Part shown: positions 57,804-64,000 of the stretch, in pieces | How the letters are laid out: the number at the start of each line of letters is the position of its first letter | How positions within the stretch are numbered: the stretch's first letter is position 1 | Assembly (NCBI GenBank): GCA_964030475.1 | Contig: CAXIPT010000003.1 | Span: 4,604,631-4,668,630 of the forward strand | Source of the DNA: Tethya wilhelma | Lineage: Eukaryota; Porifera; Demospongiae; Tethyida; Tethyidae | Direction: 5' to 3' | Length of the DNA stretch: 64,000 nt | Notes under the pieces: generated by a model | The model's database searches: none | Seen by the model: the letters and a program-made list of their open reading frames with translations, nothing else | What the model was told of the DNA's origin: nothing | Program-made: the position numbers and the translations under genes

Positions 57804-58505
57804 TGTGTGTTCCCTCTCTCTATCTATAGTCAGTCTGTTAGAGCAGAGTGTGAGACAGCAGTATGTATTGTGTGGTGGTGGATGCTGTGAAACATGTATT
57901 GCACATTACCTTCAACAACAGGTACATATATATGTATCTGTGTGCATGCTTAATTAGTCTATAGGTGTTTTTTTCTGCTGCAGTCCAACAAACCATTGTC
58001 CAAATCAAAGTTGTTTGAATTAGAATGCGATCAAAGTGAGTTGCATATTATTTTCTTGCTTACTGAAAGTAATTTTTATGTGTTTATTTGTTTGTTTGTT
58101 TGTTTGTTTGTTGTTTGCTTACATACAGAGACCTTCTCTACTGTGGCCAAAATGGTGGCTGCTGCATTTGAGCAAGTAGCAAGACATTTGGAGCATTGGA
58201 GTGGAGAGAGAAAGATAGACTCCATATACCATCACTGTTGGAGTGCACCTCCACCTAGATACAATGAAGCAGACTCGATATCTCATTCTTGTAACTGTGG
58301 AGTGGTTGTGAAATCACAGCTGCCCTCGTCTGTTACATGGGACCTCCACAATTCAATGGAAGAACCTCTCAAAGACCTGTCAAGTAGCACTCCTCAATCC
58401 CTGTCAGTTTTTGACCCTTTTTTAGCTAAAGTGAAAGCTATTGAAATAGCTGGTGACTTGGCATCAACTGTATTGCAGACTGCATTTGTCATTTCACTCA
58501 CATGA
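54382..58505 (+). CDS. MKKS: Chaperonin-like protein MKKS / BBS6
   Basis: Ten exons: 54382-54393, 54467-54558, 54641-54817, 56504-56744, 56812-57058, 57175-57344, 57425-57680, 57830-57921, 57984-58035, 58129-58505, giving 571 residues, almost the human length. Visible family segments: MKEALKWLRDSAKNSYGPLA, RYKDGGLFIILLVTK, VGLVGCQKVIHPLAKDYLW, GVVVIDRLSSQHISSVHDVC, GSLGCLKSVKAL, YVLCGGGCCETCIAHYL, SISHSCNCGVVVKSQLP, DPFLAKVKAIEIAGDLASTV. MKKS is a type II chaperonin relative that, with BBS10 and BBS12, helps build the BBSome at the centrosome. The first coding exon is only 12 nt (MQSQ), so the start is the least certain part. Intron 3 (1.69 kb) is filled by a foldback element. Confidence 0.9.
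54855..56472. mobile_element. 1.6-kb foldback (long inverted repeat) element in MKKS intron 3
   Basis: The ends are GGGTAATTC and its inverse GAATTACCC, directly flanked by GTTT on both sides (a possible 4-bp target duplication). The inverted similarity goes deep: left GGCATCATAAGTTGCGTGGC and TCTCATTTATAAGCCTCTGA pair with the right arm at about 56405-56450. Left 55018-55120 pairs with right 56100-56215, and CTTGCAGTCTAGAGAGTAGA (about 55400) pairs with the inverse at about 56085. No transposase-like frame is present. A heptamer array lies in the left arm. Confidence 0.8.
55169..55335. repeat. Heptamer (CGACATG)n array
   Basis: About 23 copies of a 7-bp unit, CGACATG, with variants CGACATA, CAACATG and CGTCATG. 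The array is flanked by a 27-bp direct repeat (GGCTACATCATTTGCAAAAG...) at 55124-55150 and 55341-55367, as if it had expanded within a duplicated segment. Confidence 0.9.
57730..57802. repeat. (GT)n microsatellite in MKKS intron 7
   Basis: About 70 bp of GT fill the middle of the intron between MKKS exons 7 and 8. Confidence 0.9.
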
Positions 58506-58611
58506 AAAGTCATTCATTTCGCGCGTCAATAATTTTCGCGCTCAAGTGTACACTGGCGACCTTTACCATAATGTAATCACAGACGACCCGTACCTGACCT
58601 GACCTGACACA

Positions 58612-59753
58612 ATGAAGGCATCCCTCTGTACCTGTCTACTGCTTTTCTTTGTAGCGATTTTGAGCGGTTCAAGAGGCTCCAGTGACCAGAGCAGTAGCCA
58701 CACGAACAACTGGGCTGTATTGGTAAGAAATTACTCCTGCACTATAGATGAAGTGAGTACATGCACTTCTTGGTCATCACTCACATGCACATGCCATGCA
58801 AAGGTGTGTTCCTCTCGTTATTGGTTCAACTATCGTCATGTTGCCAATGTCCTGTCCATCTATCGCAGCGTCAAGAGACTTGGTATCCCAGACAGGTTAT
58901 ACAATACACATACTGTTATTGGAAGAATGAAGGTAGAGGTATAATAGTGGCTATTCCATTACAGCAATATAATCTTGATGTTATCGGATGATATGGCTTG
59001 CAATGCAAGGAATCCCCGACCTGGTTAGTACTAGTCTGGTATAGTTAGACCCCTTGCACTCATGTAGGCAAAGCACAAGGAATCTGACTACACCAGACTA
59101 AAGTCCATCTGGTTTGAGAATGCCAGTAATCTAATAACTTTCTTATTATCCAACAGATTTCAAAATTTCAAGCACCATTGGGAGGTGCTCATTCTCCCCA
59201 TTTGTTTGATTGCTTTTCCAGCTTCCTATGCCTTACCAGTCAAACATTAGCAATTTTTTTCCCATAAGAAAAGTATTGCATGAATCTCATTATTTCACTG
59301 CTGGCGACATTCTCAAACCTGATAGACTTTAGCACTTGTGCTGTTTACTTACACATCTAACTCATGGCATATCATTATACACTGCTCCTATATAGCTACA
59401 GTGTTCAACAATGCAAACCAGCACATCAATGTCTATGGTGACGATATTGAAGTTGATTACAGGGGCTATGAGGTATATACCCTCAATCTATATGCTGCAT
59501 TGTTTATTTAAATGTTTCTTAATTGAATTACCCACCCAATTAATCAAAATACTCTTTAATTAGGTGACAGTGGAGAATTTCCTCAGGGTATTAACAGGTG
59601 GGTATTCGATCCTTGTACATACATGTAACATGAAGATGATGCGTTGCTATCCTTGTATCATGGTGATACTCCTAGGTCGTCTTGACTCCAGTGTACCACG
59701 CTCAAAGCGACTACTGTCTGACGATCGCAGCAACATATTAGTCTATATGACAG
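58612..59753 (+). CDS. PIGK: GPI transamidase catalytic subunit PIGK, N-terminal part
   Basis: Six exons before an assembly gap: 58612-58722, 58804-58895, 58965-59023, 59402-59472, 59564-59597, 59676-59753. They encode about 148 residues: a signal peptide (MKASLCTCLLLFFVAILSGS), then HTNNWAVLVCSSRYWFNYRH, ANVLSIYRSVKRLGIPD, LMLSDDMACNARNPRP, INVYGDDIEVDYRGYEVTVE, NFLRVLTGRLDSSVPRSKRL and LSDDRSNILVYMTG. This follows PIG-K (GPI8), the caspase-like cysteine protease that cuts the GPI signal and joins the anchor in the ER. The catalytic His (in GHGG) and Cys lie beyond the gap and are not seen. The last exon ends with a GTATGT donor running into (TA)n and then the gap. The start is 107 bp after the MKKS stop, so the promoter must be very short. 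Confidence 0.92.
59032..59100. mobile_element. Short imperfect hairpin element in PIGK intron 3
   Basis: It starts TAGTCTGGTATAGTTAGA and ends with the inverse TCTGACTACACCAGACTA; the arms are about 28 nt with several mismatches. The TAGTCTGG end recalls the other hairpin elements, but no target duplication is found, so the relation is tentative. Confidence 0.5.
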
Positions 59754-59783
59754 GTATGTATATATATATATATATATATATAT

Positions 59784-60241
59784 NNNNNNNNNNNNNNNNN
59801 NNNNNNNNNNNNNNNNNNNNNNNNNNNNNNNNNNNNNNNNNNNNNNNNNNNNNNNNNNNNNNNNNNNNNNNNNNNNNNNNNNNNNNNNNNNNNNNNNNNN
59901 NNNNNNNNNNNNNNNNNNNNNNNNNNNNNNNNNNNNNNNNNNNNNNNNNNNNNNNNNNNNNNNNNNNNNNNNNNNNNNNNNNNNNNNNNNNNNNNNNNNN
60001 NNNNNNNNNNNNNNNNNNNNNNNNNNNNNNNNNNNNNNNNNNNNNNNNNNNNNNNNNNNNNNNNNNNNNNNNNNNNNNNNNNNNNNNNNNNNNNNNNNNN
60101 NNNNNNNNNNNNNNNNNNNNNNNNNNNNNNNNNNNNNNNNNNNNNNNNNNNNNNNNNNNNNNNNNNNNNNNNNNNNNNNNNNNNNNNNNNNNNNNNNNNN
60201 NNNNNNNNNNNNNNNNNNNNNNNNNNNNNNNNNNNNNNNNN
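59784..60241. other. Assembly gap (458 N) between (TA)n and (GT)n
   Basis: A run of N flanked by TA repeats on the left and GT repeats on the right. The size is probably an estimate. The second half of PIGK is missing from this position. Confidence 0.98.
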
Positions 60242-60350
60242 GTGTGTGTGTGTGTGTGTGTGTGTGTGTGCACGCATGTGGCAGTAATTCAAGTGCTTAA
60301 TACTATATTATTAATTTTAGCACTAACATTATCATTATCTTAAAGTGGTC

Positions 60351-61489
60351 TTATACATACCCAACATTGTGAACATTGTATTTATCTCTCCTTCTCTTAC
60401 GAAGTTTACTGCACACACAACAGCAACAGAGCAAGAGGAGTACGATCAGCAGTATGACGATGATAGCACCTCCAACTGCAATACCAATGATTACTTCTTC
60501 ATCGCGAAAGAATCTCAAAAATCCTTCAAGAAAACATAGCACAAAAACATTAATACTATAGTAGTTATATTGTACAGCAAATAAGATTAATTTTATATAT
60601 ACTTATTGCTTACTTTCCAAGAGAGTTTGATTCTCCGTGCCTTGTGTTGTCGATGGATCAGTCACTGGAGCAGTTGGGAGCCCAGTAGCTGTAGGGAGAG
60701 CAGTATTGTCTGTGACGAGGACAGATGGCGCCAATGATGATTGTGACACAGGTGACTGTAGTGAGGTGCTGGTTGGTGGTGATAACATGGGCGAGGTTGG
60801 TGTGACGGCTGTAGAAGACAAATCTGTTGTTGAAGGTTGGCCTGTTTGCACAGATGGTGTTTGCAATGTGACAACAATTGAAGATGTTGTTTGCACGACT
60901 GTTTGAGATTGTGATGATGACATGAAAAGTGTTTGAGAAGTGGTTGGTGCTGATTGTGAACTGCGGACACTCACATCGCCTTGTATGGTCATCCTAGTAG
61001 TGGGAGCCATTGCTGATATCCCACCAGCAGTCGTTGAGACAACTTCTTCACCAGTCGGTTGAGTTGTTGAAGGTGTTGGAACCACAGCAGTGGTGCTAGT
61101 GGTAGTGATATTAAATGGTTCTTGGTCTGTAGTCGGTGCTTCTTCGGTGGTCAGTGAACCAGACCCACTTCCAGAGCCGCTGAGCTCGGTCGGTGTAAGC
61201 ATACCATCACTATTGGCTAATACAACTGCATGTAAGAATATGTGGACATTATTTTACTATACGTCACACATATTATCCTACATATACATGCCATACAATT
61301 CAAACAATGTCATGATAGCTCTCATTTTGAGATGGCTGTGAATATCGTCAATGAATGGCAGCTGGTCACATACCACACACATGTACAGCACCTCCCCCAC
61401 AGTGCATGCTAAATGGCACACTGTACACACACATGAAACAGGTCAGTCATTCTGTGCACTACGAAATCAATACACACATGCATTCAGTG

Positions 61490-61520
<31 letters not shown>

Positions 61521-62826
61521 CTGTGTGTGTGCATGATGTGTGTGATATACTATATCCTAAAGGTCTTGAGGTGCACTCTTACATAATGTTCTGTGAGAGG
61601 AGTATCAATTAACGTGTCCCAGACCTAATGAAACGTGGACAACAATAGCAGCCTCCCACAGCCTATAGTGTATGTAGCTGTAGCTATAAATACGCTTAAA
61701 CTTGAACTTCCAGTGGCCGTTTGAATCGATTCGATGCATTAGGTCTAATCACAGTAGGAACCACCCCAGCAGTCTCATACATACATGCATGCAATCGTAC
61801 AATTACTACAAATGCTTACTAACTTTACAAATGAAATTTGATTATACACCAATACTGGCATGTATTGTAATTACTGCAGCACCTGCAACTGATTCAGGCC
61901 TCATGCAAATCAATGTAATTGGCCTAATTGCTAGTATGCGCATGCAGTACAAGTCATAGCAAAGTCTTCAGAATCCTGATAGCCACTCAGTTACTCAAAC
62001 ATCTTAACTCTCATTCACACATACTCATCTCCCCATTGATTACATGCCACAGCCAATAGCCGACATGCAACATGTACAGAAAGGTATCAAAAACAAGCCT
62101 TGCAACTTGAAACTAGCATAATAAACCCCCATTAACCTGGAATGTACAAATTAAACCTATTGACCGATTGATACTACATTACAAAGATCACTATAATAGC
62201 TTGGGGAAGGTACTACTGGATGCATGAGCACGGAAGTGTTTTTGAAAGTTAACCACATGTATCGCTGACTGTTTACTAACTGTATTTTTCATGAAAACCA
62301 CAAGCACATGTCATTATTCACATCACTAATTAAGTCATAGACATCCCCTATGGCAAAATATACAGTTTTGCATTCTTATGTATATATAGTTGCATCATCA
62401 AATTTTACAGTCGCTCACTCTTCAATCAGATTGGAACATAAATGTACATTAACGTCATACCTACTTCCATGAAAGACTCAGGGAAATAGTAACAGTTACT
62501 TGCCCAGTTTTTGACACATATTTACACCCCATTACCATACTAATTCTGTGAAGCTCACAGCAAAATTATAGTCATCAAAAAGAACACTATTAACTGAACC
62601 ATGGCACAGTCTCATGATGACTTTGTCCACATACATACACTATGAAATGCTAGCTTACAGCAACAGCTGGTTCTCTAGACAAAACAACATAATATTATAG
62701 AATTGGACGACCACATTGGCATATCCCTAGGCTCTTTAGCTATTGAAATGCACAGTGCAGTAGAGTCAGAACCTTACCTGTTGTACATGATAATATCAGA
62801 ACAATCCACCACCAAACGACACCCAT
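60351..62826 (-). CDS. Mucin-like single-pass membrane protein
   Basis: Three exons: 62826-62778, 61225-60614, 60523-60351, giving 277 residues. Exon 1 encodes a signal peptide (MGVVWWWIVLILSCTT). Exon 2 is a Ser/Thr/Pro-rich ectodomain of about 200 residues, starting VVLANSDGMLTPTELSGSGS and containing PTTDQEPFNITTTSTTAVVP and QTTSSIVVTLQTPSVQTGQP. It also has an SGSGSGSGS stretch that could carry glycosaminoglycan, and dense O-glycosylation is likely. Exon 3 encodes the membrane helix (VIIGIAVGGAIIVILLIVLL), a run of four Cys that is a likely palmitoylation site, a stop-transfer KLRKRRR and the tail DKYNVHNVGYV. I know no named family. The design fits a cell-surface mucin or syndecan-like protein. 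It is head to head with FAM20B, start codons 239 bp apart. Confidence 0.82.
61226..62777 (-). other. Intron 1 of the mucin-like gene
   Basis: About 1.55 kb with no exon I can support. It contains a GT microsatellite at about 61488-61531. Plus-strand frames here are repeat translations. Confidence 0.5.
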
Positions 62827-63064
62827 TCTGTGACGTACAGCAAGCTAAATCTACAGAGTGATCTATTCCTAAGGAAGAATAGGCAACATTCTCTCGTCAG
62901 CTCGTGTAGGGAATTGACAATACACTTCACAGTTAGTGCATGTAAGCTATGCAGCACCACCTCCACACACTGTAGACACACCCCCTCTCGACGAGCAAGC
63001 AAAGCTTAAAGGCGACAAATGATAATGACGACCACTACCGAATCAAGAAGCAGCCTCGCCAATC
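62827..63064. promoter_or_regulatory. Divergent promoter of the mucin-like gene and FAM20B
   Basis: A 238-bp gap between opposed start codons. No TATA box is evident for either gene. Confidence 0.35.
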
Positions 63065-64000
63065 ATGAAGCTGAAGCAACGGGTGATAGTGACAGGTTCA
63101 TTGTTCTTCACAATGGTGACTCTCTTCATGATTGGCATCCATCTCAGTTGGCCAGGCACTGACCTCGAGAAGGAACAGCCAGGAGATGCCGCCAGTGTAT
63201 CAAAGAGAGTGCCTCTTCCCCCTCCAACTGCAGTGCCAAGACGGTCTAAAGTCGGGTTAGAACGACGTGGTCCTGTTCCTAATTTTGCTGATCTTTCTGA
63301 AAAGATCTTTAAAAATCGCTCTTTTCGCTCACCTCTCTCAAACATGACGGATCCCCTCTTGGAGAGCCTTCACCGGAGATTTAATCAGACCTTCGCTAGG
63401 AGGGGGCCACCCTCATTGAGATCTCCATTGGATAATATGGGGAAGCTCCCTTCATTAGAAGTCAATGATGTACCCAACTTTATACGTGAAAGAGTAATGA
63501 ATATTAACCCCAAAGAACCACGAATGCCTTCCTCCGTTGCCATGCCAACCACTGTTGTATTACATGACGTCATTATTCCCGAGGAGGTCTCAAAGCAAGA
63601 CCCGTGGGAAATCTGGCAGTCGTGGGTGGAGCCAAATTACGTCTATCCAGAGGGTGTGTTCTGGTCGGACAAAATGAACCACATAATGAAGACCATGGCA
63701 ACAGCTCCTATCACAGAATTTGGTGTGGGTTACAAAGGCACACAGTTGAAAGCCACTCTAATGTTAGGCAAACAGAGGACTGCATTCAAGCCACAAAGGT
63801 ATTATAGCAACTTAAGAAGGAATACAGTGTTAATGGGTGTTTAACGATTCCATTATGCAATGGATGCATGTCCCTTTCTCACTAGAATTGTAATGTGTGG
63901 TTGTATGTATGAATGTCTGACAGGTATGAGAGAGACCAAGTGCTCACTGGCAATCCTTATGTCGGCTATGACAGACACAATGGAGAGATAGCAGGCTTCC
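63065..64000 (+). CDS. FAM20B: FAM20-type Golgi kinase (FAM20B-like), 3' end outside the window
   Basis: Two exons are visible: 63065-63798 and 63924-64000 (running off the window). The start MKLKQRVIVTG plus a hydrophobic stretch (SLFFTMVTLFMIGIHLSW) is a type II signal anchor for the Golgi, and MKLKQRV is also how I remember vertebrate FAM20B starting. A Pro/Arg-rich stem follows with PPSLRSPLDNMGKLP. The kinase domain begins at DPWEIWQSWVEPNYVYPEGV, FGVGYKGTQLKATLMLGKQR, AFKPQRYERDQVLTGNPYVG and YDRHNGEIAGF. FAM20B phosphorylates xylose in the linker of glycosaminoglycan chains; FAM20C phosphorylates secreted proteins. The stem is about 100 residues longer than in FAM20B as I recall it. 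The catalytic residues are outside the window. Confidence 0.88.

Noticed and set aside
59564..60343. Long frames across the N gap
   Set aside because: They are open only because N has no stop codons; the real PIGK exon ends at 59753.

Overview
The window is animal nuclear DNA. It holds about 24 protein-coding genes, almost all split by short GT-AG introns. Their products are conserved animal or eukaryotic proteins (IMP3, KIF14, PIGC, TBC1D13, ODR4, CFAP20, SLC31, an S28 protease, FAM78, EIF3G, SPOUT1, a PR/SET zinc-finger protein, CLUAP1, ODF2, an NLR, MRPS16, MKKS, PIGK, FAM20B). The compact layout, many divergent gene pairs sharing short promoters, dense CA/GT microsatellites, a CARD-like/NACHT/LRR receptor and a multi-DED protein suggest an early-branching invertebrate. 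A demosponge is my best guess, but that assignment is inference.

Layout: 1-971 (-) secreted Cys-rich protein, 3' end outside the window; 1238-2905 (+) IMP3; 3972-5526 (-) unknown nuclear-looking protein; 5825-13437 (+) KIF14; 13795-15855 (+) intronless death-effector-domain locus split by one in-frame TGA; 16297-18495 (-) PIGC without its 5' exons; 18496-20364 repeat-rich block; 20365-21803 (+) TBC1D13 without its 5' exons; 21925-23979 (-) ODR4; 24114-25522 (+) CFAP20; 25718-27862 (-) two tandem copper transporters; 28062-31450 (+) S28 serine carboxypeptidase; 32318-33214 (-) FAM78; 33946-35623 (-) EIF3G; 35752-37766 (+) SPOUT1; 38778-41809 (-) PRDM12/14-like protein; 43372-45645 (+) CLUAP1; 45901-49262 (+) ODF2; 49584-52755 (-) NLR; 53479-54295 (-) MRPS16; 54382-58505 (+) MKKS; 58612-59753 (+) PIGK, cut by an assembly gap; 60351-62826 (-) mucin-like membrane protein; 63065-64000 (+) FAM20B, 3' end outside the window.

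Themes: four genes for cilium or centriole function lie here (CFAP20, CLUAP1/IFT38, ODF2/cenexin, MKKS/BBS6), with CLUAP1 and ODF2 adjacent on one strand. Two GPI-anchor genes (PIGC, PIGK) and two cell-death or innate-immunity genes (the DED locus and the NLR) are also present. At least eight gene pairs are head to head, several with start codons 86-300 bp apart, which suggests shared promoters.

The most notable non-genic signals are three small hairpin elements with TAG(C/T)CTC ends and 9-bp target duplications, a 1.6-kb foldback element in MKKS intron 3, a heptamer array inside that element, and a 210-bp inverted-repeat element in a CLUAP1 intron. Gene models were built by hand: exon phases were checked to be consistent and homologies were judged from remembered family sequences, so none has been confirmed by a search or by RNA data.
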